From: Maribacter sp. 4G9
GTDB taxonomy: Bacteria; Bacteroidota; Bacteroidia; Flavobacteriales; Flavobacteriaceae
NCBI RefSeq assembly: GCF_002742265.1
Contig: NZ_MDGL01000035.1
Span: 175,485 to 239,484 of the forward strand
DNA length: 64,000 nucleotides
Direction: 5' to 3'
How positions within the stretch are numbered: position 1 is the stretch's first letter; the number at the start of each line of letters is the position of its first letter. Positions 8,955 to 18,771 of the stretch are shown one piece after another. Under the pieces are notes generated by a model. It worked only from the letters and a program-made list of their open reading frames with translations. It did no database searches and was not told the origin of the DNA. A program made the position numbers and the translations under genes.

Positions 8955-10163
8955 TTAATTACTTTTTATAGTCCCATGCTGGGTATGGATAAATTTCTTG
9001 TTGGCACCCTTTAGCTTAAAAAGCGAAAGGAACATAACCCCAAATGCCTTTGGCAAGGTCCAAATGGCCCGCAATGTGGCCCCGTTATAAAATTTTTGGG
9101 GTACGGCCAACAAAAATGAAAGAACCGTAATCCCAAAAATCAGGTACCACGCCAAGGGTGAGACCAACAATATTAAAGCCTCTGAAAACACATCGAATAA
9201 CAAATAACCCATAGAGATGAGCACCACCATGCCCAATAAAAGAATACGTGGCGGGGAAACCATTTGATAAACCTTATCGGCAAAATCGACATTCCCCCTT
9301 AAGAACAATTCCTTTAGCCCCGAGGCGGCGAAACGCCCGAAATACACAAATTGTGCGGAAAGCCATCGCTTTCTTTGATTTGAGAAAACATCGGTCTTTT
9401 GGACTTTTTCGTCCAATACGTAGGCATCCGCCAAATATTCAATGGTATTTCTGTTCTTAAGTAACTTCAATTCCAGCTCCTTATCAAACCCGCCCACGGC
9501 ATTTACCTGTGCCATGGTCCTTTTGAAAAAATGATAATCAAAGGCCATCCCTGACCCGATCAAGGCCGAGGAAAGTCCCATCACCCTATGCCCTTTTCGA
9601 AAAATGTGGTTGTTCACTTCCTCACTTATGGCGTCCAAAATGGCAAAGGCCGTGTTGGTGTTTTTGGCCACACGATGTCCTTGCACAACCTTAAATCCTT
9701 TATTGAAGGCATCGTTCACTTTAGCGATGAAATCCCTTGCCATGATGTTATCCGCATCCAATACAAGGGCCACCTGATAATCGTCTCCCAAGAGCTCCAT
9801 GGCCTTGTTGAGTGCCTTGGACTTGGTGCTTTTGTCAAAAGATACTTCCAAAACGGTCAAGGGCAGTTTTCTTAGGGATTCCAAGGTGGACCTCTCAAAG
9901 GAATCCGCAATGACAACAACCTCGAACAAATCCTTTGGATACTCCTGTTCCAACGCCCTTTGTGCCACTTCTACGATGACATTGTCCTCCTTATACCCAG
10001 GAATGAGCACGGCAAACTTACGTTCCCTGTTCATGATTCTTGCCCGATTTGGCGCCTTAAAGACTCCGGCCAGGGCAAAGATGAACACGTAGAAGGCAGC
10101 AAAGCCGAAATAGGCGATCAAGAGCACCTCCAAAATGTACGCTATGATTCTAAGAACATCCAT
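8955..10163 (-). CDS. cellulose synthase-like GT2 glycosyltransferase
   Basis: The 402-residue product has an N-terminal membrane segment (about 5-34), then a GT-A domain with IPGYKEDNVI, LVLDADN and GGFDKE, the QRKRW form of the QxxRW processivity motif, and two or more C-terminal membrane segments. This is the set seen in processive GT2 synthases. It lies 13 nt after the UDP-xylose synthase gene, so both are likely in one operon. Whether it polymerises a backbone by itself or adds single residues cannot be decided. Confidence 0.9.
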   Translation of the reverse strand: MDVLRIIAYILEVLLIAYFGFAAFYVFIFALAGVFKAPNRARIMNRERKFAVLIPGYKEDNVIVEVAQRALEQEYPKDLFEVVVIADSFERSTLESLRKLPLTVLEVSFDKSTKSKALNKAMELLGDDYQVALVLDADNIMARDFIAKVNDAFNKGFKVVQGHRVAKNTNTAFAILDAISEEVNNHIFRKGHRVMGLSSALIGSGMAFDYHFFKRTMAQVNAVGGFDKELELKLLKNRNTIEYLADAYVLDEKVQKTDVFSNQRKRWLSAQFVYFGRFAASGLKELFLRGNVDFADKVYQMVSPPRILLLGMVVLISMGYLLFDVFSEALILLVSPLAWYLIFGITVLSFLLAVPQKFYNGATLRAIWTLPKAFGVMFLSLFKLKGANKKFIHTQHGTIKSN

Positions 10164-10176
10164 ATTGAGGGGCTAC

Positions 10177-11145
10177 TTAGGAATTCACCAATGCCTTTAT
10201 GGATTGGTCCTGCAACATATTATCGAAATACTCGATCGTTTTGATCAAACCGGATTTTAGGTCGACAGAAGGTTCCCAGTCCTTTAGTTTTTCTTTGGCC
10301 AGGGAAATGTCTGGTTTGCGTTGCATGGGATCGTCCGATGGTAATGGCAGGTGAATGATCTTTGATTTTGAACCCGTAATTTCAATGATATTTTGGGCGA
10401 GTTCCAGCATGGTGAACTCACCGGGATTCCCAATGTTTATGGGCCCGATAAAATCGTCATCGGTATCCATCATTTTTATCATTCCATCAACCAGATCGCT
10501 TACATATTGAAAACTTCGGGTCTGGGTTCCCTCCCCAAATACGGTAATATCCTTTCCTTGAAGGGCTTGCATAATAAAGTTGGAAACAACCCTACCATCG
10601 TCCGGTTCCATTCTAGGTCCGTAGGTATTGAAGATGCGAATGATCTTTACCAAGACGTCATTGGAATGGTGGTAATTGATGAACAGGGACTCCGCACATC
10701 GTTTCCCTTCATCATAGCAGGAACGGATCCCTATTGGATTTACATGGCCCCAGTAGTTTTCTGGCTGCGGATGTATTTCCGGATCGCCATATACCTCACT
10801 AGTAGAAGCCTGTAATATTTTGGCATTGATACGTTTGGCCAAGCCCAACATATTGATAGCGCCCAATACCGAAGTTTTTATAGTCTTTATAGGATTATGC
10901 TGGTAATGGACCGGAGAAGCCGGACACGCCAAATTATAGATTTCATCCACCTCGATAAAATAGGGCAAGGTTACATCATGCCTTATAAGCTCAAAGTATG
11001 GATTGTCCATAAGGTGCACTATTTTACTCTTTCTACCCGTAAAATAGTTGTCCATACAGACTACTTCGTTGCCTTCGCTCAACAGACGTTCGCAAAGGTG
11101 TGAGCCTACAAAACCTGCACCACCGGTTACCAATATTCTTTTCAT
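10177..11145 (-). CDS. uxs: UDP-glucuronate decarboxylase (UDP-xylose synthase)
   Basis: Extended short-chain dehydrogenase that converts UDP-glucuronate to UDP-xylose. The 322-residue product carries [26 protein letters not shown] (typical of the UXS group), the catalytic pair YDEGK (Tyr144, Lys148) and [11 protein letters not shown]. It lies directly downstream of ugd, which supplies its substrate. The pairing predicts xylose in the polymer. Confidence 0.93.
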   Translation of the reverse strand: MKRILVTGGAGFVGSHLCERLLSEGNEVVCMDNYFTGRKSKIVHLMDNPYFELIRHDVTLPYFIEVDEIYNLACPASPVHYQHNPIKTIKTSVLGAINMLGLAKRINAKILQASTSEVYGDPEIHPQPENYWGHVNPIGIRSCYDEGKRCAESLFINYHHSNDVLVKIIRIFNTYGPRMEPDDGRVVSNFIMQALQGKDITVFGEGTQTRSFQYVSDLVDGMIKMMDTDDDFIGPINIGNPGEFTMLELAQNIIEITGSKSKIIHLPLPSDDPMQRKPDISLAKEKLKDWEPSVDLKSGLIKTIEYFDNMLQDQSIKALVNS

Positions 11146-11173
11146 GTCTTTATGTTTAAATTATTATGGCCGC

Positions 11174-12538
11174 TTATATCGCCTTTTTTACCGGAACCCT
11201 GTTAGCATTTTCGACGTTGACAGCTTCCCTTCCAATACTGAAATATTGAAAACCAAGTTCCCGCATTTCCTCTGGGTCGTATACGTTTCTTCCGTCAAAA
11301 ATGAGCTTTTGGTTCATGATCTTCTCCAAGATCCTAAAATTGGGCATCCTAAATTCTGACCATTCGGTCACCAAAATCAATGCATCCACTTCGATACAGG
11401 CATCGTATTCGTCCTTGGCATACACAACGGTTTCGCCCAAACTATGTTTGGCCTCCTCCATAGCAACCGGATCGTATACACGTACCTGGGCACCCATGGC
11501 CTTTAACTGTTCTATGATTACCAAGGATGGTGCTTCGCGCATATCATCCGTTTTTGGCTTAAAGGAAAGACCCCAAATTCCAAATTGCTTACCATTCAAA
11601 TCGCTTCCAAAATGCCCTTTTATTTTTTCCACCAATTTGGATTTTTGTCTGTAGTTGACATTTTCAACGGCTTTTAGGACCTCTAGGGAATGCCCATGTT
11701 CATCGGCCGTTCTAATCAAAGCCTGAACATCCTTGGGGAAACAGCTACCGCCATATCCAGTACCCGGATAAATGAATTTATTGCCAATTCTGGCATCTGA
11801 ACCAATTCCTTTGCGAACCAAGTCCACATTGGCCCCGACCAGTTCGCAAAGGTTGGCAATATCGTTCATGAAACTGATTTTGGTGGCCAGCATGGAGTTT
11901 GCGGCGTACTTTGTCATCTCCGATGAAAAAATATCCATAAACAACAAGGGGTGACCGTTCATCAAGAATGGTTTATATAACCTTTTCATGGTCTTTTGAG
12001 CGCGTTCGTTTTCTATTCCCACGACAATTCTGTCCGGTTTAAGGAAATCATCCACAGCGCTACCCTCTTTTAAGAATTCTGGATTGGAGGCCACATCAAA
12101 GGGTATGTCCACTTTACGCTTGTCCAATTCCTCCTTTACCGCTTTTTTCACTTTAAAGGAAGTTCCAACTGGAACGGTACTTTTTGTAATGATCACTTTG
12201 TAGTCGTCCATGTGCTGGCCAATTTCCCTGGCGACGCCAAGGACATATTTTAAGTCGGCACTTCCATCCTCATCCGGTGGTGTTCCCACCGCAATAAAAA
12301 CGGCATCACTGCCCTGTATACCCTTAGCCAAATTGGTAGTAAAGGTTATCCTACCCTTTTCCAAGTTTCTTGCCAAAAAATTATCCAGACCCGGTTCATA
12401 AATGGGAACTTCTCCATTTAAAAGCATCTGTACTTTTCTTTTGTCGATGTCCACACAGGTAACATCGATTCCGGTTTCTGCAAAACAGGTACCCGTAACC
12501 AAACCTACGTACCCTGTACCAACTACTGTTATTTTCAT
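11174..12538 (-). CDS. ugd: UDP-glucose 6-dehydrogenase
   Basis: NAD-dependent oxidation of UDP-glucose to UDP-glucuronate. From the ATG at 12538 the 454-residue product begins with the Rossmann loop VVGTGYVGLV; a longer open frame to 12616 is non-homologous and contains the promoter element, so it is not used. The catalytic cysteine lies in YGGSCFPKDVQAL, and GLSFKPKTDDMREAPS marks the UDP-binding domain. It begins the second EPS transcription block. Confidence 0.95.
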   Translation of the reverse strand: MKITVVGTGYVGLVTGTCFAETGIDVTCVDIDKRKVQMLLNGEVPIYEPGLDNFLARNLEKGRITFTTNLAKGIQGSDAVFIAVGTPPDEDGSADLKYVLGVAREIGQHMDDYKVIITKSTVPVGTSFKVKKAVKEELDKRKVDIPFDVASNPEFLKEGSAVDDFLKPDRIVVGIENERAQKTMKRLYKPFLMNGHPLLFMDIFSSEMTKYAANSMLATKISFMNDIANLCELVGANVDLVRKGIGSDARIGNKFIYPGTGYGGSCFPKDVQALIRTADEHGHSLEVLKAVENVNYRQKSKLVEKIKGHFGSDLNGKQFGIWGLSFKPKTDDMREAPSLVIIEQLKAMGAQVRVYDPVAMEEAKHSLGETVVYAKDEYDACIEVDALILVTEWSEFRMPNFRILEKIMNQKLIFDGRNVYDPEEMRELGFQYFSIGREAVNVENANRVPVKKAI

Positions 12539-12556
12539 TTTGTTTGAATTGATTAT

Positions 12557-12583
12557 TTTTGTAAATATATTCTTACATTTATT
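12557..12583 (-). promoter_or_regulatory. EPS-shared upstream element, copy 2 (ugd)
   Basis: Minus-strand reading AATAAATGTA, AGAA, TATATTTACAAAA; 25 of 27 positions equal the rfbB copy at 3392-3418. It ends 19 nt before the ugd ATG. TATATTTA is one base off the TAnnTTTG consensus. A small dyad CCACA-ATA-TGTGG lies about 25 nt further upstream. Confidence 0.55.
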
Positions 12584-12681
12584 GAGGAAATAAATTATGT
12601 TGTATAACTGCCACAATATGTGGTGTATACTTTTTTATTATCTATTAAGGATTTCAGGATTTTTATACCACCCAATGACTC

Positions 12682-13581
12682 CTATTTTGTTAACTTGAAA
12701 TGTGTCAGATTCCAAAAAATAGCATTAGAAAATGCCTTCAAATGTTCAAATTGACCTTTTAAAAGAAATGTGATAAGATTTTTGGGTATGGACACCACGG
12801 TCTGAAACAGCATGCTGAACCATAGATATTTGAAAGAAAAATTTCTTCTGGCAAAGACTATCCTATTCCTTGCGATATAGTATGTTTTAAGTGGACTGTT
12901 CTTACCCGTGGACAATGACTCCTTGTGAAGGATATATGACTTTGGTTGATAATAAATGGAATATCCCGCCCTTTTTATCATTTCGGCCCAGTCATGTTCC
13001 TCATAGTACAGGAAATACATTTCGTTCATCATGCCTACTTCTTCGATCACGTGTCCGGGCACCATCATGGCCGCTCCGTGAATGGAGGCTGTCACTCCTT
13101 CGGTATCATAACTTCCGTCATCCATTTTATGGTACCCGATACTTTGGTTCCTAATGGTCCATTTGTTCATGGGCGTATATCCGGCATATTGTATCTTGCT
13201 GGGGTCCCAATGAAATTTTATTTTGGGACTGACCATACCAATGCCGGTATCCTTTTGTAACGTTTCCACCAAAGGCTCCAAAAAGTGTTCCGGTACAATA
13301 GTATCATTGTTGATGAACAAAAGATAGTCTCCTTTCGCCACTTTCACCCCTAGGTTATTTCCGCCCGCAAAACCTAGGTTTTCTTCGCTCGTGATCAACA
13401 TAATTTCTGGGAAGGTCTCCTTGATTATGGACGGGTCATCATTGGGCGAAGCATTGTCCACCACAATCACCTCAACATTTTTGTAAGTAAGGTGCCTGAG
13501 TGAAGTCAAAAGATCGATGGTTACCTGTGATTCATTATAATTCACGGTAATAATAGATACGAGTGGTAGGTTATTGTTCAT
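12682..13581 (-). CDS. GT2 glycosyltransferase (rhamnosyltransferase-like)
   Basis: A soluble, 299-residue GT-A enzyme of the WcaA/rhamnosyltransferase type: VSIITVNYNES, VIVVDNASPND, NLGFAGGNNLG, INNDT (the metal-binding DxD position) and YYEEHDWAEM. A hydrophobic stretch near the C terminus may anchor it at the membrane. The dTDP-rhamnose operon nearby makes rhamnose a plausible donor, but this is inference. It is the last gene of the upstream EPS block. Confidence 0.9.
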   Translation of the reverse strand: MNNNLPLVSIITVNYNESQVTIDLLTSLRHLTYKNVEVIVVDNASPNDDPSIIKETFPEIMLITSEENLGFAGGNNLGVKVAKGDYLLFINNDTIVPEHFLEPLVETLQKDTGIGMVSPKIKFHWDPSKIQYAGYTPMNKWTIRNQSIGYHKMDDGSYDTEGVTASIHGAAMMVPGHVIEEVGMMNEMYFLYYEEHDWAEMIKRAGYSIYYQPKSYILHKESLSTGKNSPLKTYYIARNRIVFARRNFSFKYLWFSMLFQTVVSIPKNLITFLLKGQFEHLKAFSNAIFWNLTHFKLTK

Positions 13582-13703
13582 GGGGAAATTAGATTTGGTA
13601 CATCCCTTTCTTTCCGGTATCGAAAATAAAGGGCTTTAGTTATTTTTTTAATTCACTGTCGACGAATGGTCGTTTGCCATATTTGAGCAATTCGTTTTAC
13701 TGG

Positions 13704-15197
13704 TTAAGCCGCAAGGGCCTTTTTCTCTATATGTTCCTCGTTCTCCAACAACCCCTTCTCCTCCAGGATTTTTCTATCCAGTTTGGGGGCTATGAACATA
13801 AATACCATGCCCGTATACATCAGGATACATGTTGGAAACTGACCAAATACTCCGTTTCCATAAGATGCCAACATAATACCCGCCATTCCGCAGACCAAGG
13901 CCGTAATTTGACCTTTTAGCCAGACATCCCTAATCTTGTACATAACATTGTAGGCTCCGGTGACCAATATGAAAAATAATATGAAAAGATGGAGATAAAG
14001 CCCCACAATACCGGTATCCGCCCAAACAGCCACGAACCAGCTATCCGTTGCCGTGTTGGCCAAAAAGGTATTTGGGGAAAAGCGCTTGCCCCAATTTCCG
14101 GTGGAGCCAATACCCCCGCCCAAGGGTCTTGTGGCCAAATAGCCCCTGAGCTTTTCCTGATTTATCCTTCGCATTTCAAGGGATGCGTCATTGGGGTCGA
14201 AGGCCGTGCGCATACGTCTTATCTGATCATTGTCATTTCCTATGGTGGTATACTTAAAGAACACGAATATCCCAATCCCCATGAGCACCCCCATGATGAT
14301 GCTGGGCATATGTTTTCGGACCAAAATGAACATGACGCCCCCCATGGCAGGAACTGCAATGGCACCCCTGGTTCCAGAAATCATCATTCCCAAGAGTCCG
14401 GCCATGGCCACGAGTCCACAAAAGACCTGAAACTTTCTATTTTTTGCGAACAGGGCCAAAATACCAAACACCACACCGGTATGACCTTGGGAGGCCCCAA
14501 ATTGGCCAGCATCGGAATAAAAGGAAAAGATGCGCAATTTCCCGAAAAGGATATGGGTCACATCGCCACCGGCATCCAACCAGGCCTGTTCCCACTTATC
14601 CACCCCAAAGATGAGCTGTTGCATCCCTTTTAGGGTGGCCATAAATGAAAGTACGCCCCAGATGATAAAGAACAGATGCAAGTCCTTATGCTTGTTGAAC
14701 AATATAAAGACCAAGGGAACGAACAACCATTGGTAAAGGGCCAAACCTCGCATGGCATAGAACCAGGCAGCCACACTTACGGCTTCGGGATTTACGATCT
14801 GTAGTACCGCGTAACCGAACCAAACAGAAACCAACAACGTCAGTTGTGAACTTGCCCTACTCCAAGGAACCTTGATTTTAAAGGCCTTAAAGAACAAGGA
14901 AAGGTACATGAGCACCATGATGCCATCCATGAGCAATCCCCAGGTCATGGGAATATACCTGCCGATACCCAATACAAAAAAGTTGAAAATAAGTATGGTA
15001 ATAATGCCGATTCTAGGATTTATAAAAAGCGCACCCACATACATGGCGACCAAAGGAAGTACCAGAACGGCCAAAGCGGCCACGATACCCTTTGTTGCCG
15101 TAAGGTAGGAGGTTATCAATATCACGGACAGTAGCAATGCCACGGGCAAAGGCTTCCGTAAGTGATCGGGACCATGTGTAGTTAAAAACGGATTCAT
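13704..15197 (-). CDS. Wzy-like O-antigen polymerase/ligase
   Basis: A polytopic inner-membrane protein of 497 residues with about a dozen hydrophobic segments and the Wzy_C-type periplasmic loop (SGTRGAIAVPAMGG, then RINQEKLRGYLATRPLGGGIGSTG). Expected role is block polymerisation of lipid-linked repeat units. The ATG at 15197 overlaps the stop of the flippase gene as ATGA; a TTG at 15206 is a weaker option. Adjacent Wzx-like and Wzc-like genes support a Wzx/Wzy-type route. Confidence 0.85.
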   Translation of the reverse strand: MNPFLTTHGPDHLRKPLPVALLLSVILITSYLTATKGIVAALAVLVLPLVAMYVGALFINPRIGIITILIFNFFVLGIGRYIPMTWGLLMDGIMVLMYLSLFFKAFKIKVPWSRASSQLTLLVSVWFGYAVLQIVNPEAVSVAAWFYAMRGLALYQWLFVPLVFILFNKHKDLHLFFIIWGVLSFMATLKGMQQLIFGVDKWEQAWLDAGGDVTHILFGKLRIFSFYSDAGQFGASQGHTGVVFGILALFAKNRKFQVFCGLVAMAGLLGMMISGTRGAIAVPAMGGVMFILVRKHMPSIIMGVLMGIGIFVFFKYTTIGNDNDQIRRMRTAFDPNDASLEMRRINQEKLRGYLATRPLGGGIGSTGNWGKRFSPNTFLANTATDSWFVAVWADTGIVGLYLHLFILFFILVTGAYNVMYKIRDVWLKGQITALVCGMAGIMLASYGNGVFGQFPTCILMYTGMVFMFIAPKLDRKILEEKGLLENEEHIEKKALAA

Positions 15198-16540
15198 GGG
15201 GCCCAATTGGATTTTAAATTTTTTAGGAAAAGGATGCTTTCCAGAAACATTTCCCTGATTTGAATCTGAAGTTCCTTTCGTACATAAAAGAACCCGAGAA
15301 AGATTCCCAAGAGCGTAAAAAACACCGTGCCAATGGCAACAGCTATCAAGCTTTTGAAAACGAAAACGGCCAACAAATCCACCAAAATATTGGCCGAAGC
15401 CATGAACAATACTTTATAAAGGTTGTATTTGGGTTTGTTCAAACTGTCCAACAAAACCCCCGTAAAACGGTCAATGGGCAATAACAGGACATACACGGTA
15501 AATACCCTAAAAATAGCGGCCAATAAGGGAAGTGATTCCCGGTATTCCGTACCTCCCAGTAGCAAGATCAATTCTTCCGCGAATACGAAACTGACAAGTG
15601 CCACGGGAAGGAACAACAAGGTCACCGCCCCGGAATAGGTGTAAAAAATACTTCGGGCACCTAAAATATCGCCTTCCAAACATTTTTTGGACATCCTTGG
15701 ATAGGCCGTCATGGAAAAACTATGCAGGGGAATACCCAGTAAATCTGTCAATTTAAGCGGGATGGCATACATGGCGATTCCGGCGGAGCCCAAAAAAGGA
15801 CTAAGGCCGATAATAAAAGTATCCGCACTTTTTAATAGACTGGAACTGATCAGGGTTCCCATGGAATATTTACCAAAATTCACCAAGCGTCTTTCAACAT
15901 CCCTCCGAGCATAGCCCAAGAAAAAGAGTCCATCCCACTTTTTTAGGGTACACGCCACGCCGGAAATAAAGTTCACCGCTATGTTCACCACAATAATGGC
16001 GGTAAGTCCATAATGGAAAAACCAATAGTTGAAAACAAGGAATATCAAGAACAGAACCACATTGGACAGACGTACGTACATCATCCTTCTAAAATTCTGT
16101 TCTGCCTGAAAAAGGGCCAAGGCATTGTTCCAACTTAAATTTGCCAAGGCCAATAAGGGATACCAAACAAGAAATAGATAGTAGCCCCGGGCAAGTTGAA
16201 TTTGCCCTGTTTTCACAAGAAAAAGAAAGCCCCAGCATAGCACCGAAATACCGAGTACAAGTGCAAGATTTATCCTGAAGGTAGCGCCCAACAGCCGTTT
16301 TCTCAATAGTTCATCGGCACCGGAAAGCTCCCTAACCGCAGCGGTTCTGGTTAGACCAAACCGCAATAGATCCACGAAAGTCGCCAGGGTGATAAAAAGT
16401 ACCCAATCCCCAAAGGACTCCTTAGGCAATTGCCGTGTCAACAATACAAAACTCAGAAGACCTGAAAAGGCCACGCTAACGTTGGACAACAACGAAGCAA
16501 GGTTTTTTTCCCTTCCCAATTTTAATAGTTTACGTATCAT
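15194..16540 (-). CDS. Wzx-like polysaccharide flippase
   Basis: A 448-residue MOP-superfamily protein with about 12-14 membrane segments. The N terminus SNVSVAFSGLLSFVLLTRQLP followed by FGDWVLF is typical of oligosaccharide translocases. It should flip undecaprenyl-linked EPS units to the periplasm. It overlaps the Wzc-like gene by 1 nt and the polymerase gene by 4 nt, so the three export functions are tightly linked. Confidence 0.88.
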   Translation of the reverse strand: MIRKLLKLGREKNLASLLSNVSVAFSGLLSFVLLTRQLPKESFGDWVLFITLATFVDLLRFGLTRTAAVRELSGADELLRKRLLGATFRINLALVLGISVLCWGFLFLVKTGQIQLARGYYLFLVWYPLLALANLSWNNALALFQAEQNFRRMMYVRLSNVVLFLIFLVFNYWFFHYGLTAIIVVNIAVNFISGVACTLKKWDGLFFLGYARRDVERRLVNFGKYSMGTLISSSLLKSADTFIIGLSPFLGSAGIAMYAIPLKLTDLLGIPLHSFSMTAYPRMSKKCLEGDILGARSIFYTYSGAVTLLFLPVALVSFVFAEELILLLGGTEYRESLPLLAAIFRVFTVYVLLLPIDRFTGVLLDSLNKPKYNLYKVLFMASANILVDLLAVFVFKSLIAVAIGTVFFTLLGIFLGFFYVRKELQIQIREMFLESILFLKNLKSNWAP

Positions 16541-18771
16541 TAGGCAATGGATCTTTTATTGAAAAACCGGAATTGAACTACCTGTTTCATAAATTTTCTG
16601 AACAAGGACCGTTTTTTGGGCAGCTCCCCAAGGACGGTCTCCATTTCCAAGACCTTGACTCCGTTTAGAATGATGGTAGGCTCCGGCCCCGTGGTGGCCT
16701 CATTAAAGAGCCTAAGCGCATTTTTATCCGCTTCGCTCCATGCGCGGTTTGCGCGAGTAACCAAAAAAGTATAGTCCATGGTGGAAGCAAGCTTCACTGG
16801 AAACGGGTTCTTGATGATACCCGGAATCTCCAACACCACAAAATCGAACAGGGAATAATCCTGAATGGAATCACCGCTATCGAATTCATGGATTTCAGAA
16901 ATCTTGTATAACCTGTCATTCACCGGATAGATGATTTTTTGGTAGTATTCGCTTTGAATTCCCAAGTCCTGTACATCGTACGTGATGTGCAACACCTTAT
17001 AATCCAGTTCACAGAGCTTGGTAATCAAATTCTTGCAGATAAAGGACTTGCCTTCATTTTCTTGGGTGGAGAACAACATATTGACCACCGGCTTCTCCAT
17101 ATCGGATTTTTTGTACTGGTTCAATAAAACGTTCCGGGATATCGCATTTACGGCCTTGTTTTGAATAAACCCATAGTCAATACCTTTATCCTCCAAGTTG
17201 ATGACCGGAAAGATGGAGGATACACTAAGTTCTATCTTATCCTCCGCCCTGGCCGCCGTATTGATATTGCTGTCCAAAAATTCCAACAGGAAGATGACGA
17301 TAACGACCAGTAAAAAGCCCACAATTCCTGCAACCGCTACCAGCATCATTCGCTTGCTTGGTTTTGGGTTTATGGGATAGTAGGGAACTTCGGTAAGTTT
17401 TATATTGGATTTTAGTTCCACGTTCTGCTGTTTCAATTTGGCCAATCCCAAACTGTGCAACAAGCTTAGGTATTCCCGCTCCGCAATGTCGATTTTTCGC
17501 TCCAGGCGCTTCATGGTCGCTCCAAGGGGTGAAAATTTCTTGTAAAGCTCCTCAAACTCAAGGCGCTTTTGCTCCATTACCTGTAATTGTGCGTTATACC
17601 CTTCATATTCGATGGTATTCTGTAGCCAGGTTGCCAGAATGTTTGTGGATGCCACACTTTTATTATCGTAATCGGTTTGATAGAGATCTTCAACTTGCGT
17701 GGCTAGTTTTGCCTCAATTTCCGCAACCTCCTTCATTTTTTGAGTTATCCTATTGGAATCTGATGTAGCCAAGGTGGAATCCTTTTTCATGCCCAAACTT
17801 CCCATGGATATCTCAAAATTTAAAAGGGAGAGTTTCTTGCGGAGTTCCATGATGTTCTCACTGGCGATCCGCTTTTTTTCATGGGTGGCCAACTTCGACT
17901 CCAATTCATCCAAAATAGCCTTGGATGCATGGAACTTTCGATATATTTCAAAATACTTTATCTCAAATTCCTCCTTCTCCGCGGCTATATGCTTTGTCTG
18001 TTCGTTATAGTTGAAAATATTATGAGTCCTATTGAAATCCAGCAACTCATCCTCGGCTTCCTTTAAATGGGCGGTCGAATTGTTGAGTTGTCCCTCAAAG
18101 TATTTCACCACGGCATCGGATTGGTTTACCTTGATATCGGCATTTAGCTTAACGAACACCTCACATAGTATCAATAATGTGTTTTGACAAATTGCGGCAT
18201 CATCGGATTCATATTGGATATCCACAAAATCGCTATTAGAAATTCTGTTGAGACCTATTTTCGCCGATATTTTTTCGATACTATAATCCGGATGGTCCAA
18301 ATTTATTAGCTTGTAGATATAGTTGGAATGGCCGGAATCCTTCATGGCAACAAAGTTCTCCAAGGTCTTTTCCACGTCGCCCTTTACCACCAAGTCCTTT
18401 ACTTGCTGCGGAACTTCCTCCAAAAGGGATTCATATTTTTCCGCGGAAATAATTTTGGGATTGGATTCACCCAAGGCCATATGCTGGGCAAAAAGATGGA
18501 GTCCTACCACTTCTATCGTGGTCCTTGCCTTGATGAGGTTCAACAAGTTGTCATAGGCGGTATTGGCCGCCCTAAAATCTATTTTGGTGTCCTCCAATTC
18601 TATGGTGGAACCCGATGCGATTCCCGTATATACCCTTGCCTTGGTATTATAGGTCTTGGGTTGGTCCATGGTCAAATAGAATACCATGGCCGCCAAAATA
18701 ATGGGCATGCCGATCAGGAGGCCTATGTGCCTCATTAAAAGACGGACGAAAAAAAGTAGGTTAAACTTCAT
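16540..18771 (-). CDS. Wzc-like polysaccharide co-polymerase with degenerate kinase domain
   Basis: A 743-residue inner-membrane protein: membrane segment at about 11-31, long periplasmic coiled-coil Wzz region (about 200-455), second membrane segment at 475-499, and a cytoplasmic P-loop-like domain. That domain keeps a partial Walker A (NEGKS, Lys575) but the A' position reads HITYD instead of the usual IDAD, Walker B reads VLEIPG, and there is no C-terminal tyrosine cluster; the tail is basic. It probably controls chain length and links to the outer-membrane channel, but is unlikely to be an active tyrosine kinase. It overlaps both neighbours by 1 nt. Confidence 0.88.
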   Translation of the reverse strand: MKFNLLFFVRLLMRHIGLLIGMPIILAAMVFYLTMDQPKTYNTKARVYTGIASGSTIELEDTKIDFRAANTAYDNLLNLIKARTTIEVVGLHLFAQHMALGESNPKIISAEKYESLLEEVPQQVKDLVVKGDVEKTLENFVAMKDSGHSNYIYKLINLDHPDYSIEKISAKIGLNRISNSDFVDIQYESDDAAICQNTLLILCEVFVKLNADIKVNQSDAVVKYFEGQLNNSTAHLKEAEDELLDFNRTHNIFNYNEQTKHIAAEKEEFEIKYFEIYRKFHASKAILDELESKLATHEKKRIASENIMELRKKLSLLNFEISMGSLGMKKDSTLATSDSNRITQKMKEVAEIEAKLATQVEDLYQTDYDNKSVASTNILATWLQNTIEYEGYNAQLQVMEQKRLEFEELYKKFSPLGATMKRLERKIDIAEREYLSLLHSLGLAKLKQQNVELKSNIKLTEVPYYPINPKPSKRMMLVAVAGIVGFLLVVIVIFLLEFLDSNINTAARAEDKIELSVSSIFPVINLEDKGIDYGFIQNKAVNAISRNVLLNQYKKSDMEKPVVNMLFSTQENEGKSFICKNLITKLCELDYKVLHITYDVQDLGIQSEYYQKIIYPVNDRLYKISEIHEFDSGDSIQDYSLFDFVVLEIPGIIKNPFPVKLASTMDYTFLVTRANRAWSEADKNALRLFNEATTGPEPTIILNGVKVLEMETVLGELPKKRSLFRKFMKQVVQFRFFNKRSIA

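Noticed and set aside
12539..12616. Longer ugd start at 12616
   Set aside because: The added residues precede the Rossmann motif by too much and the DNA contains the shared promoter element; ATG 12538 gives the normal N terminus.
16540..18771. Active BY-type tyrosine autokinase
   Set aside because: Walker A' and B residues are altered and the C-terminal tyrosine cluster is missing, so the kinase label was not used.
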